Assembly: GCA_017624495.1 (NCBI GenBank)
Contig: JAGAMY010000004.1
Location: 1-64,000 of the forward strand
DNA: 64,000 bases
Reading direction: 5' to 3'
From: Lachnospiraceae bacterium
Lineage (GTDB): Bacteria; Bacillota; Clostridia; Lachnospirales; Lachnospiraceae
How positions within the stretch are numbered: the stretch's first letter is position 1; each line of letters starts with the position of its first letter. The translations under genes and the position numbers were made by a program. Shown one piece after another: positions 39,562-48,759 of the stretch. The notes beneath the pieces were generated by a model. That model was not told the origin of the DNA. It worked only from the letters and a program-made list of their open reading frames with translations, and did no database searches.

Positions 39562-40998
39562 TTATTTTGTACCATGTTTTTTCAGAGAGTCAGGAACACT
39601 TTTTGTATAAAGCATCTCGAAAGCTGCTACTAAATATTTTCTTGTAGTTTCCGGCTCAATAATTAAGTCTACATAACCTCTTCTTGCTGCTGAAAGTACA
39701 GAAGACTGTAATTCATCATATTCTTTTGCTTTTGCTTCTACAGTATCTGCTCCTGCATCTGCATACATAAGCATTGCTGCAAGTTTTGCATCCATCATAC
39801 CGATTTTTGCATCATTCCATGCATATACCAAATCTGCACCGATTGCTTTGGAGTTCATAGTAACGTATGCACTTCCGTAAGCCTCGCCTGTGATTAAGTT
39901 TACTTTTGGAACATTTGCATTAGAGAATGCATAAGTTAAACGAGCCATTGCTTTTGCAAGGTTCTTTTCTGCACACATACATGCTTTATATCCTTTTACA
40001 TTTGTAAGGGATAATACAGGAATATCAAATGCATCACAGAAATTAATGAACTCTGCTGCTTTATTGCATCCTCTTGCTGTAAGCACGTTGTCAAAACTTT
40101 CTGCTTTATTGCCTTCTTCATCGTAAACTTCACAACAGTTCGCTACTGCACCAACAGTTGTACCATTTAAACGGATAAATCCTGTTACCATATCCTTTGC
40201 AAAATCTTTCTTTATTTCAAAGAAAACATGGTCATCAGCGATTTCACTTAATACATAACGTGGATCACCTTTCATACCATCTAAGTTTGCACATGCACGG
40301 TTTAAATCATCCTCGCAGTCCTCTGTCAGACCACCCTGTCCATTGTTGCCCGGTAATAAGCATACAAGATCACGGATAGATGCTAAAATTTCATCCTCTG
40401 TGCCGATACCATCGATACATCCTGTTTCTTTTGCCTGGAACTCTGCAGAAGAAGTATCACATTTGTCTGCTGTATTTCCCGGAATCGCATTTGGGGAATT
40501 TACAAACATTTTTCCTTTGGATGTTTCAATAAAGCTGAAATCACACATTGCAGGAACTGTAGAAAGTCCACCACCACAGGAACCAAATACTGCGGAAATC
40601 TGTGGAATAACTCCAGATGCTGCTGCTTCTTTTGCGTAAATCTGTCCTAAACCATTTAATGCATCTACAGATTCCTGAAGACGAATACCTGCGCAATCTA
40701 AAAATCCGATTACCGGTGCTCCCATCTTCATCGCCATGTCATACACTGAAGCGATTTTCTTTGCATGCATTTCGCCGATTGTTCCGTTTAATACGGAAGC
40801 ATCCTGGCTATAGATAAATACCAGATTGCCATCAATCAGTCCGTGTCCAATAATAACACCATCAGAAGGTGTGTCTGTATTAGACAAATTGAAGTCTGTG
40901 CTTCTTGCTGTGACAAGAGATCCAATTTCCATGAAACTGTTCTCATCAAGTAACTTCGCAATACGCTGCATTGCTAAGCTGTTGTTAGTACTGCTCAT
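39562..40998 (-). CDS. CoA-type carboxyltransferase subunit (methylmalonyl-CoA decarboxylase alpha-like)
   Basis: A 478-residue carboxyl transferase of the AccD/PccB/MmdA superfamily with two crotonase-like halves. Visible motifs are DGVIIGHGLIDG, APVIGFLDCAGIRLQESVDALNGLG, VFGSCGGGLSTVPAMCDF and, in the second half, NVKGYKACMCAEKN and TGEAYGSAYVTMNSKAIGADLVYAW. It is somewhat divergent from true MmdA, so the CoA ester it handles is uncertain. It heads the operon, with GGAGG and a consensus promoter upstream. Together with the downstream PYC-type carboxyltransferase it gives the pump two possible substrate modules. Confidence 0.85.
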   Translation of the reverse strand: MSSTNNSLAMQRIAKLLDENSFMEIGSLVTARSTDFNLSNTDTPSDGVIIGHGLIDGNLVFIYSQDASVLNGTIGEMHAKKIASVYDMAMKMGAPVIGFLDCAGIRLQESVDALNGLGQIYAKEAAASGVIPQISAVFGSCGGGLSTVPAMCDFSFIETSKGKMFVNSPNAIPGNTADKCDTSSAEFQAKETGCIDGIGTEDEILASIRDLVCLLPGNNGQGGLTEDCEDDLNRACANLDGMKGDPRYVLSEIADDHVFFEIKKDFAKDMVTGFIRLNGTTVGAVANCCEVYDEEGNKAESFDNVLTARGCNKAAEFINFCDAFDIPVLSLTNVKGYKACMCAEKNLAKAMARLTYAFSNANVPKVNLITGEAYGSAYVTMNSKAIGADLVYAWNDAKIGMMDAKLAAMLMYADAGADTVEAKAKEYDELQSSVLSAARRGYVDLIIEPETTRKYLVAAFEMLYTKSVPDSLKKHGTK

Positions 40999-41052
40999 TT
41001 TTTGCCCTCCATCTATTTAATAGAAAATTTTTAAAAAAATTTCGCTAGCGTA

Positions 41053-41081
41053 ATTGTATCCCCTTTTTCAACTTTTTTCAA
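41053..41081 (-). promoter_or_regulatory. Promoter of the sodium decarboxylase operon
   Basis: On the minus strand TTGAAA (41076-41081) and TACAAT (41053-41058), 17 bp apart, about 55 nt upstream of the first gene. Confidence 0.75.
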
Positions 41082-41137
41082 TAGTATTTCGTTAATTTCA
41101 TCACAAAGATTCTGCTAAAAAATATCGAAAAAAAAAT

Positions 41138-41173
41138 GGAAATCTGACTATTTTTACTATTATGTCAGATTCC
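41138..41173 (-). terminator. Terminator of glyQS
   Basis: GGAAATCTGACTA and the complement TGTCAGATTCC form the stem; on the minus strand a run of nine T residues follows. Confidence 0.85.
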
Positions 41174-41188
41174 CATGATTTTTTTATT

Positions 41189-42607
41189 TTACTCTTCCGT
41201 TTTTACTACTTCAAAAGTAAATTTATCTGCAAAATATGCATCTAAATCTGCGATTTTCACTCTTTCCTGCTCCATGGTATCACGGTCACGAACAGTAACT
41301 GCACCATCTTCTTCAGATTCAAAATCGTAGGTTACACAGAATGGTGTACCGATTTCATCCTGTCTTCTGTAACGTTTTCCGATATTTCCCCTGTCATCAA
41401 ATTCACAGTTGTATTTCTTAGAAAGCTCTGCAAATACTTTTTCTGCACCTTCGTTTAATTTCTTAGATAATGGAAGCACACCAATTTTTACCGGTGCTAA
41501 TGCCGGATGGAAATGAAGTACAGTTCTCATATCCGGTTTTTCTTCTGTTCCAATGTTTTCTTCGTCATATGCTGCACATAAGAACGCAAGTACTACACGG
41601 TCAGCACCAAGAGAAGGCTCTACAACATATGGAATGTATTTTTCTTTCTTCTCATCATCAAAATAGCTCATATCCTGACCGGATACATTCTGATGCTGTG
41701 TCAAATCGTAATCTGTTCTATCTGCAATTCCCCAAAGCTCGCCCCAGCCAAATGGGAATAAGAACTCAAAGTCTGTGGTGGCTTTGGAATAGAAGCAAAG
41801 CTCTTCCGGAGAATGATCTCTTAAACGAAGCTCTTCTTTTTTCATACCAAGTGCAAGTAACCAATCACGGCAGAAGCCTCTCCAGTAATTAAACCATTCA
41901 AGGTCTGTTCCCGGTTCACAGAAGAATTCTAATTCCATCTGCTCGAATTCTCTTGTACGGAAGGTAAAGTTACCCGGTGTAATTTCGTTACGGAAGGATT
42001 TACCAATCTGGGCAATACCAAATGGAATCTTCTTACGGGAGGTTCTCTGTACATTTTTAAAGTTTACAAAGATACCCTGTGCTGTTTCCGGTCTTAAATA
42101 TACGGTATTTTTTGCATCCTCTGTAACACCCTGAAAAGTCTTAAACATCAGATTGAACTGACGAATGTCTGTAAAGTTGTGTTTTCCACAGGTTGGACAT
42201 GCAATGCTATGCTCTTCGATGAAGTTTTTCATCTCTTCCTGTGACCATCCGTCTACAGAACCATCTAATTCCATTTTATTTTCTTCTGCATAATCTTCAA
42301 TCAATTTATCTGCACGGAAACGCTCGTGACATTCTTTACAATCCATTAACGGGTCTGAAAATCCGCCTAAATGTCCGGATGCCACCCATGTCTGCGGGTT
42401 CATAAGAATCGCACAGTCTACACCTACATTGTATGGATTTTCCTGCACAAATTTCTGCCACCATGCTTTTTTTACGTTGTTCTTTAACTCAACACCAAGA
42501 TTACCGTAATCCCATGTATTTGCGAGTCCGCCATAAATCTCTGAACCCGGATATACGAATCCTCTTGCTTTCGCTAATGCAACGATTTTTTCCATTGATT
42601 TCTCCAT
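41189..42607 (-). CDS. glyQS: Glycyl-tRNA synthetase, dimeric type
   Basis: A 472-residue single-chain alpha2-type GlyRS, a class II synthetase charging tRNA-Gly. Landmarks: [21 protein letters not shown] at the N-terminus; motif 2 around [25 protein letters not shown]; motif 3 [14 protein letters not shown]; and an anticodon-binding domain from about residue 375 ([14 protein letters not shown]). I used the ATG at 42607; another ATG four codons later has GGAG at 6 nt and is equally possible. No T-box leader is visible; the gene follows a lipoprotein gene and probably shares its promoter. Confidence 0.96.
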   Translation of the reverse strand: MEKSMEKIVALAKARGFVYPGSEIYGGLANTWDYGNLGVELKNNVKKAWWQKFVQENPYNVGVDCAILMNPQTWVASGHLGGFSDPLMDCKECHERFRADKLIEDYAEENKMELDGSVDGWSQEEMKNFIEEHSIACPTCGKHNFTDIRQFNLMFKTFQGVTEDAKNTVYLRPETAQGIFVNFKNVQRTSRKKIPFGIAQIGKSFRNEITPGNFTFRTREFEQMELEFFCEPGTDLEWFNYWRGFCRDWLLALGMKKEELRLRDHSPEELCFYSKATTDFEFLFPFGWGELWGIADRTDYDLTQHQNVSGQDMSYFDDEKKEKYIPYVVEPSLGADRVVLAFLCAAYDEENIGTEEKPDMRTVLHFHPALAPVKIGVLPLSKKLNEGAEKVFAELSKKYNCEFDDRGNIGKRYRRQDEIGTPFCVTYDFESEEDGAVTVRDRDTMEQERVKIADLDAYFADKFTFEVVKTEE

Positions 42608-42664
42608 GATACTATCTCTCCTTCTTGTAAACACTTGCTACTGTCTGCTTATAAACAATAACAT

Positions 42665-43279
42665 TTATTTATATATAATATAAGTTAGTGCCGCTTCTTC
42701 ATTTGCACCTTCACCGGTAATGCGGACAGAATTTTTGCCGGTTACTTCCGTATTCTGGGCAGACACATATAAAATTTTTCCTTTTACCTGTACCGCCACA
42801 TTTGCCCGGATAATAGCAACTTTATTTTCATCATCTGCTAAAACCTCTTCTTTACCGGCAGCCTGACCGACTCCTGCATCCTCTGTCACACTATAAAATT
42901 CCGTATCAAAGTCATATCCTTCTGCCTGTGCTGCTACAATACTGCCATCAAACAACTCAATACCATTAAAGGCACTATAATCCTCACAGGAAGCATATTT
43001 CATTTCCAGCTTGGCAATTCCTTCTTCTACACTAAAGGACTCTTTTGTCACATTTTCGCCATTTTCTGCTGCGTAGTCAGTTACATGTCCATCAATATAT
43101 GCCTCCAACTCTGCTGCATCATAATAGTCCTTGTCTAAATTTTCTACATCCACACTGACGATTTCGCCTTTTTTTTCAATAAATACGGTACTTTCCTGCA
43201 CTTCTGTTTTCTCTGCACAGCCAGTTAATGCTCCCATACATAAAACGGTTGCAAGCCCCATACCAATAATCTTTTTCAT
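42665..43279 (-). CDS. Putative lipoprotein of unknown function
   Basis: A 204-residue exported lipoprotein: MKKIIGMGLATVLCMGALTGC gives a signal peptide with an LTGC lipobox (Cys21). The mature part is acidic and carries no domain I recognise; it reads like a small beta-rich extracellular domain (EKKGEIVSVDVENLDKDYYD onward). It has its own strong promoter, whose -35 box lies in the end of recO, and glyQS follows 57 bp downstream with no terminator between. That linkage to a tRNA synthetase is probably positional. Confidence 0.75.
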   Translation of the reverse strand: MKKIIGMGLATVLCMGALTGCAEKTEVQESTVFIEKKGEIVSVDVENLDKDYYDAAELEAYIDGHVTDYAAENGENVTKESFSVEEGIAKLEMKYASCEDYSAFNGIELFDGSIVAAQAEGYDFDTEFYSVTEDAGVGQAAGKEEVLADDENKVAIIRANVAVQVKGKILYVSAQNTEVTGKNSVRITGEGANEEAALTYIIYK

Positions 43280-43326
43280 TTCTGCCTCCTATCATTCCCC
43301 TGTTAAAACTGCTCAAAATCTTAACC

Positions 43327-43355
43327 ATTATACACTGTTCTGCAAGGAATTTCAA
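43327..43355 (-). promoter_or_regulatory. Promoter of the lipoprotein-glyQS unit
   Basis: On the minus strand TTGAAA (43350-43355) and a perfect TATAAT (43327-43332), 17 bp apart. The -35 overlaps the recO stop. Confidence 0.85.
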
Positions 43356-44095
43356 CCTGCGATTGTCCTTAAAATTTCCAACGAATTAAATTTATGGGAA
43401 ATATGGGAAGACAAATAGCGGTTCAATACCAGTTCAAGTCTCTCGAGAACTTCCTTTGAAACAGCAAAGGTATATAATTTTTCAAGTCTGGCGGATAAAA
43501 TATACTGCATCGTATATAACGTTGATTCATCCATATACAAATCTGACGCTTCATGGGCACATTTAGTACAAAGCATACCTCTCTGACGATTTGAAAACCA
43601 CTGCAGTTCTTCTTTTTTTCCACAACACTGACAGGAAAAGAAATTGGGGTATTCCCCCTCTACGAACAACACCCGCAGCTCAAAAATCCGACGGACAAGC
43701 CTGTTATCAAAAGAACTGCTTTCTAGTGCCCGCAGTGTCTGATACAACAGTTTTAAAAGCTCACGCTCATCATTATTTTCCTGTGCATAATAATCTGTCA
43801 TTTCCAGAAAATAAAATCCATAACATGCTGTCTGTGGGTCTGCTGCCAGTGCACGAAAGTGATTTTTAATGGAAGCCTTTGCCAGCGTATATGTATTTCT
43901 ACCTTCAAAAACTTCAAATTCACCAAAGGAAAAAGGGCTGGTCGCTGCTAAGAGCTGGCTGGTTGGCCGCCTTGCACCTCTGGCAAACGCCGTAATTTTC
44001 CCTCGTTCCTTTGTCAATATGGTAACTCTTTTGTCATACTCTCCAATTGGCATTACATTTAGTATCATCCCTGTCAGAATGATGTTCTGTCCCAT
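43352..44095 (-). CDS. recO: DNA repair protein RecO
   Basis: A 247-residue RecO that loads RecA on SSB-coated DNA in the RecFOR pathway. The N-terminal OB fold contains LTGMILNVMPIGEYDKRVTILTKERGKITAFARGARRPTS; a helical domain and a zinc finger with CQCCGKK and CTKC (residues about 154-181) follow. It is the standard size. It overlaps the yqzL-like gene by about 60 bp in another frame and follows era, the classic era-yqzL-recO order. GAGGAA upstream serves as ribosome site. Confidence 0.95.
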   Translation of the reverse strand: MGQNIILTGMILNVMPIGEYDKRVTILTKERGKITAFARGARRPTSQLLAATSPFSFGEFEVFEGRNTYTLAKASIKNHFRALAADPQTACYGFYFLEMTDYYAQENNDERELLKLLYQTLRALESSSFDNRLVRRIFELRVLFVEGEYPNFFSCQCCGKKEELQWFSNRQRGMLCTKCAHEASDLYMDESTLYTMQYILSARLEKLYTFAVSKEVLERLELVLNRYLSSHISHKFNSLEILRTIAG

Positions 44096-44237
44096 AACGT
44101 CCCATTCCTCTGTTTTCCTGTGGGGATATCTGACTTTGTACTATTTGCTTAGCATCCGCTGTCATACTCTGCTTGTAGTTTAGATAATCAGATATCTTAC
44201 CGCTTAATTCAAAGTTTTTCCATGCATCTTCTACCAT
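44034..44237 (-). CDS. YqzL-like small protein
   Basis: A 67-residue protein between era and recO. Its N-terminal half, VEDAWKNFELSGKISDYLNYKQS, matches the W..F...G.I..YL..K pattern of YqzL, a small Firmicute protein of unknown function located at the same place in Bacillus. AGGAG precedes the ATG at 10 nt. The C-terminal 20 residues are encoded by DNA overlapping the start of recO, so coupling of the two is likely. Confidence rests mainly on synteny and the short motif. Confidence 0.7.
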   Translation of the reverse strand: MVEDAWKNFELSGKISDYLNYKQSMTADAKQIVQSQISPQENRGMGRYGTEHHSDRDDTKCNANWRV

Positions 44238-44327
44238 CTGCCGTCATCTCCTGAGTGTGTCATTTTTTCACCTTACACATTCAGTTTATCCTTAACGGTC
44301 AGAAACATACCAGATAAAATTTGGCAG

Positions 44328-45239
44328 TTAAACCTCATCTTTACGATAACCAAAGTTTTTAATCAAAGAATCTGAATCCCGCCAGTCTTTTTTCACTTTT
44401 ACCCAAAGCTTTAAATTCACCTGACGGTCTAACATCTTCTCAATCTCATAACGGGCATTACTACCGATTTTTTTAAGCATATTTCCGCCTTTTCCAATAA
44501 TAATTCCCTTGTGGGATTCTCTTTCACAAATAATGGTAGCTTCAATATCCGTAATCTTCTGTCTGCCCTTTCTATCTTTCATCCGTTCAATCGTCACGGC
44601 AATTCCATGCGGAATTTCTTCGTCTAACGCATGCAGGGATTTTTCACGGATAATTTCTGCAACAATCTGACGTTCCGGCTGGTCCGTAACGGTATCCTCA
44701 TCATAAAACATTGGTCCATAGGGCAGATACTTAAAAATGGTATCAATGACATCGTCCATATTATGTCCACGCAATGCAGAGGCAGGAATAATCTCATCGA
44801 ATTCAAATGCTTTCCGATAAGTATCAATCGCTTCTAAAATTTTCTCTTTTTCCACGGTATCCACTTTATTGATAATCAAAATAACCGGCACCTTTGCCTT
44901 TTCCAATTGTTTAATAATATGCTGCTCACCTGCACCAATGTATGTGGTTGGCTCCACAAGCCATAATATCACATCTACGTCCTTTAAGGTGCTTTCTGCC
45001 ACATTCACCATATATTCTCCAAGTTTATTTTTCGCCTGATGAATACCCGGTGTATCCAAAAATACAATCTGCCCACGTTCCATATCCGTATACACAGTCT
45101 GAATACGGTTACGGGTAGTTTGTGGCTTCTTCGAGGTAATGGCAATTTTTTGTCCGATTAAATGATTCATTAATGTGGATTTTCCCACATTTGGTCTTCC
45201 TATAATTGTTACAAATCCTGATTTTAAACTACTCTCCAT
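44328..45239 (-). CDS. era: GTPase Era
   Basis: A 303-residue Era, the ribosome-assembly GTPase that binds the 3' end of 16S rRNA. G1 is GRPNVGKST (residues 14-22), G3 is DTPGIHQ, G4 is INKVD and G5 is SALRG. The C-terminal KH domain has IIGKGGNMLKKIGSNARYEIEKMLDRQVNLKLWVKVK. I used the ATG at 45239, 8 nt after AGGA; the codon seven residues upstream overlaps that site. Upstream lies the 45.3-kb multi-hairpin element. Confidence 0.97.
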   Translation of the reverse strand: MESSLKSGFVTIIGRPNVGKSTLMNHLIGQKIAITSKKPQTTRNRIQTVYTDMERGQIVFLDTPGIHQAKNKLGEYMVNVAESTLKDVDVILWLVEPTTYIGAGEQHIIKQLEKAKVPVILIINKVDTVEKEKILEAIDTYRKAFEFDEIIPASALRGHNMDDVIDTIFKYLPYGPMFYDEDTVTDQPERQIVAEIIREKSLHALDEEIPHGIAVTIERMKDRKGRQKITDIEATIICERESHKGIIIGKGGNMLKKIGSNARYEIEKMLDRQVNLKLWVKVKKDWRDSDSLIKNFGYRKDEV

Positions 45240-45273
45240 GCATGATTTCCTTTCTCGCATTTTATCTAAAATA

Positions 45274-45405
45274 GTAACTGTTCAGTACCTTCACAGTTAC
45301 ATGCAAAAATCTATTTAAAATCGCTTTCAGCGATGAGATTTTTGCACACCTGAATCATTTTCTTACGGTCAGCGCAGTAAATGCGCAGACCTACTGAATA
45401 GTTAC
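45274..45405. repeat. 132-bp multi-hairpin intergenic element
   Basis: Outer arms GTAACTGTTCAGTA (45274-45287) and TACTGAATAGTTAC (45392-45405) match at 13 of 14 positions. Inside, TGCAAAAATCT/AGATTTTTGCA (45302-45346) carries an inner ATCGC/GCGAT stem, and GGTC-A-GCGCA / TGCGC-A-GACC (45367-45391) forms another hairpin. The right arm abuts the peptidase stop codon. It has the look of a dispersed palindromic repeat or a small structured RNA. Confidence 0.75.
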
Positions 45406-48324
45406 CTAAAATAAATCTTTGATTTCTGTAAACATTTCTTTTTGTTCTTTTATCTTTTCTTCATTTCCGATAACACAGAAATTCTGCTGTTTCATAACTG
45501 CTTCTATTAAATCAGCTAATTTTCTAATATCTTCTTCTGTTGCACCAATTACCTCATCACGCTCTTTTTGAATATCCGCATAGGTAATACCTGATAAATA
45601 TGCTGTTGTAGAGCGCATTCCCTTTGCTGAAGGATTCATTGGTGTATCTAATTCACTGATAGTTCCAATGATATACTTTGTCATATCACGCTCATCTGCC
45701 GTGAAATTGCGGATGTACTCCGGTGTTTTCTCATATATCGCATTGGTTTTCTCTAAATTCGGGTCTCTGTAAGAAGAAAAATATGCATTTCCACTGCGCA
45801 TAAATCCACTTCCACAGCCATATGCACCACCTTTTACACGGACATTTACCCATAAATAGTCATAACTTAAAATTACTTTTAATATTTTAAGCGCTCCGGT
45901 ATAGTTATATCCTGCTGCCTTGAAATTTCCGGCTCTGGATACATATTGCACCTTTGAAGCATCCATAAAGCCCTCGTTCAACTTCTGACAGGAAATTTTT
46001 GCAGGTGCTTTTTTATTTTCCCCTTCCGGAAGCTTTGCCTTAAACTGAGCTAAATTATCCGGTACAAAAGCAAATCCGTCTTTATCACAGGTCACACTAA
46101 GCATAAAATTATTTCTTGTGAAAATTTCTGCCGCTAAGGTCTTTAGTTTTTGAATAAGCTCTGACTTCTTCTGTGCAAAATTCTCTTCATAATCTGCCAC
46201 TACGCGATAAAAATCTATACCATTTGTCAAATCACCATAACGTGCTGTTTCTGAAAAATAAGACATAGCACGGACAGCAGACACCGAATTTCCTGCGGAT
46301 GCAAGACTCATCTGTAGTCTGGATTTCACTTCGGAAAGAATCTCCTGCAAACGCTTCTCATCCTCTAACTTCGAATGACCTAAAACCTGCTCTAAGATTT
46401 CTAATGCCTTTGGCAGTTTATCATATAATACCTTTGTCCGCAGTTCAAATTTTGCCGCATATTCTCCCTCATTTTGATTATTGGCATAAGTAGAAATAGA
46501 GGTTGACATGCCTCCGGTTTCTAAATTAATTTCATTTGCCAAATCATCATAGGTATATTTTTCTGTGTCCACATAGCCTAAAACTGCTTTTAAAATACCA
46601 AGATAAGGCAAATCCCATTCTTCTACAAAACGAATATCAAATAATAACTGCGCATACAAAATTCCATTAGAAAACATCTCATGGAACAACACTTTTGTAC
46701 CGTCACAATCTATTTCCTCATTGATAAATGGTGCTGCTTCTTTTTTCATATCTGAACGCTTCAGCATAGGAATTTTTTCAATATCTTCACGCAAGGAAGG
46801 TTCTTCCTGATACTGCTTTAAGTGCGCTGTATCTTCTATTAATTGCTCTAATTCACGTTCACTTAAACTTTCCTTGTATCTTTGCAGTTTTTCTGCCAGT
46901 TCAGCTTCATTCTTGGCATTGAGCCCACGCTCCGGTTCAATAATCACCATAGACACATGGGTGTTATGCAACATATACTCACGAATCAGATTCTCAAAAT
47001 AATCCGTTTCCACCTGCTTCTTTAAAAATGCAAAGGTTTCTAATGCCTCTAAATGCATAAATGGCTGTTTTTCATCATAAAGCCAGCTGTCAAACATCTG
47101 CAAGCCATAAATCAAACCCTTCGGATAGGAGCCAAAATCCGATTCACGATACTTAAATTCTGCGCTGTTAAGCCCTGCCATCAGTGCTTTTTTATTTAAC
47201 TTGCCTGCTGCCTGCTCCTCTAATACCTGACGAATCGTAGCAGCAAAACGCTCTTTATCTGAAATATTTGCATTTTTTGCAACAATAGAAAAAATTGGCT
47301 GATAGGTTCCGTTATCATAAGAGCCCATAATATCTTTACCGATTCCGGCATCAATCAACGCCTTTTTCAACGGTGCACCGGGAGCATTTAAAAGTGCATA
47401 ATCTAAAATTTCAAATGCCTGATACAGCTTTTTATCCAATGACGTGCCAATTACCATATTATAAGATAAATAGGTATTATCTTCTAAAGGCTCATTGCTT
47501 GCCACCGGATATTTTTTACAAATTTCCCTTACCGTTTCAAATGGTTTCTGCATACGAATGTTTGAATCCACAGAAATTTCATCATAAGCAGATAAATATG
47601 CCTTATCCATCCAGTCTAATTTTTCTGCAATATCCATATCTCCATAGAGATAGATATAGGAATTGGACGGATGATAATATCTTCTGTGGAAATCCAGATA
47701 TGCATCATAGGTCAGTTCCGGTATTACTGCCGGATCTCCCCCGGATTCATTTCCGTAGGTGGTATCCGGAAACAGGGAATTTAAAATTTCTCTATCCAAA
47801 ACACCCTCCGGAGAAGAAAATGCCCCCTTCATTTCATTGTAAACCACACCATTTAAAGTAATTGGCGCATCTTTACTTTCTAACTCATAATGCCAGCCTT
47901 CCTGTTTGAATATCTCTTCCTTTTTATAAATATTCGGATGAAGAACTGCATCCATATATACATCCATTAAATTCTGGAAATCCTTGTCATTACAGCTTGC
48001 CACCGGGTATACCGTCTTATCCGGGTAAGTCATGGCATTTAAAAAAGTATTTAATGAACCTTTCACCAATTCCACAAATGGGTCTTTTGCCGGGAATTTT
48101 TCTGAACCGCAAAGTACCGTATGCTCCACAATATGAGCAACTCCTGTACTATCCGCAGGTGGTGTACGAAAACCAATATAAAATACTTTATTTTCATCCG
48201 TGTTGGATACGGCTGTAATCTTCGCACCACTTTTTTTATGGCGGAAAATATAACCTGTAGAATTCATATCCGTAAGTTCTCTTGTTTCTAACAATTCATA
48301 GGCTTTTAATTCTTCAAATCTCAC
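45406..48324 (-). CDS. Insulinase family (M16C) metallopeptidase
   Basis: A 972-residue zinc peptidase of the presequence-protease type. The inverted zinc motif HIVEH is at residues 64-68 (GVAHIVEHTVLCGSEKF), with the downstream Glu in the NEMKGAFSSPEGVL region. The M16C-associated domain (about 470-720) and a second M16 half with WVNVRVKGGAYGCGSGF follow. No signal peptide is present, so it is expected to degrade peptides in the cytoplasm. The start is a GTG with GGAGG at 7 nt. It is full length for the family. Confidence 0.95.
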   Translation of the reverse strand: MRFEELKAYELLETRELTDMNSTGYIFRHKKSGAKITAVSNTDENKVFYIGFRTPPADSTGVAHIVEHTVLCGSEKFPAKDPFVELVKGSLNTFLNAMTYPDKTVYPVASCNDKDFQNLMDVYMDAVLHPNIYKKEEIFKQEGWHYELESKDAPITLNGVVYNEMKGAFSSPEGVLDREILNSLFPDTTYGNESGGDPAVIPELTYDAYLDFHRRYYHPSNSYIYLYGDMDIAEKLDWMDKAYLSAYDEISVDSNIRMQKPFETVREICKKYPVASNEPLEDNTYLSYNMVIGTSLDKKLYQAFEILDYALLNAPGAPLKKALIDAGIGKDIMGSYDNGTYQPIFSIVAKNANISDKERFAATIRQVLEEQAAGKLNKKALMAGLNSAEFKYRESDFGSYPKGLIYGLQMFDSWLYDEKQPFMHLEALETFAFLKKQVETDYFENLIREYMLHNTHVSMVIIEPERGLNAKNEAELAEKLQRYKESLSERELEQLIEDTAHLKQYQEEPSLREDIEKIPMLKRSDMKKEAAPFINEEIDCDGTKVLFHEMFSNGILYAQLLFDIRFVEEWDLPYLGILKAVLGYVDTEKYTYDDLANEINLETGGMSTSISTYANNQNEGEYAAKFELRTKVLYDKLPKALEILEQVLGHSKLEDEKRLQEILSEVKSRLQMSLASAGNSVSAVRAMSYFSETARYGDLTNGIDFYRVVADYEENFAQKKSELIQKLKTLAAEIFTRNNFMLSVTCDKDGFAFVPDNLAQFKAKLPEGENKKAPAKISCQKLNEGFMDASKVQYVSRAGNFKAAGYNYTGALKILKVILSYDYLWVNVRVKGGAYGCGSGFMRSGNAYFSSYRDPNLEKTNAIYEKTPEYIRNFTADERDMTKYIIGTISELDTPMNPSAKGMRSTTAYLSGITYADIQKERDEVIGATEEDIRKLADLIEAVMKQQNFCVIGNEEKIKEQKEMFTEIKDLF

Positions 48325-48396
48325 TCTGTTTCCTCCAAAATTTTTATTCTATTTCTCTATATCAACCGCCTGTTTTGGCGCATTTTATCATGATAT

Positions 48397-48430
48397 AAAA
48401 GAGGGTGTTAAAAGCCAACACCCTCTTTTT
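48397..48430. terminator. Bidirectional-looking terminator downstream of the cold-shock gene
   Basis: AAGAGGGTGTT and AACACCCTCTT form an 11-bp perfect stem around AAAAGCC, with A- and T-runs outside. It terminates the cold-shock gene on the minus strand. Confidence 0.9.
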
Positions 48431-48471
48431 GGTTATTCTTTCCTATATTTCTTTGATTTATGTACGATAGA

Positions 48472-48675
48472 CTATGCTAAACGTGTTACGTTTGCTGCCT
48501 GTGGTCCTTTTTCGCCTTCTACAACTTCAAATTCAACAGCTTCACCGTCTTTTAACTCTTTGAAGCCATCCATCTGTAATGCTGAGAAATGAACGAAGAT
48601 ATCGTTGCCTTCTGCATCAGAAATAAATCCATAACCCTTTTTTGCATTAAACCATTTTACAGTACCCTGCTGCAT
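48472..48675 (-). CDS. Cold-shock protein (CspA family)
   Basis: A 67-residue nucleic-acid-binding protein with a single cold-shock domain: RNP1 is KGYGFI and RNP2 is DIFVHFSAL, preceded by GTVKWFNAK. It acts as an RNA chaperone. The ATG at 48675 has GGAGG upstream; an in-frame codon 28 residues earlier lies in the promoter and is not used. It has a good promoter, a leader of about 50 nt and a strong terminator, so it is a single-gene unit. Confidence 0.96.
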   Translation of the reverse strand: MQQGTVKWFNAKKGYGFISDAEGNDIFVHFSALQMDGFKELKDGEAVEFEVVEGEKGPQAANVTRLA

Positions 48676-48730
48676 AATAAAACTTCCTCCTAAAACTTTA
48701 ATGTACTTTTGTGGTTTCCCCACGTTGATT

Positions 48731-48759
48731 AGACTAGCATATATTGGCAGTTTTGTCAA
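48731..48759 (-). promoter_or_regulatory. Promoter of the cold-shock gene
   Basis: On the minus strand TTGACA (48754-48759) and TAGTCT (48731-48736), 17 bp apart. The -35 overlaps the end of the subtilase gene. Confidence 0.75.

Noticed and set aside
42600..42665. T-box leader for glyQS
   Set aside because: Only 57 bp separate glyQS from the upstream lipoprotein gene; there is no room for a T-box and no specifier or antiterminator element is seen.
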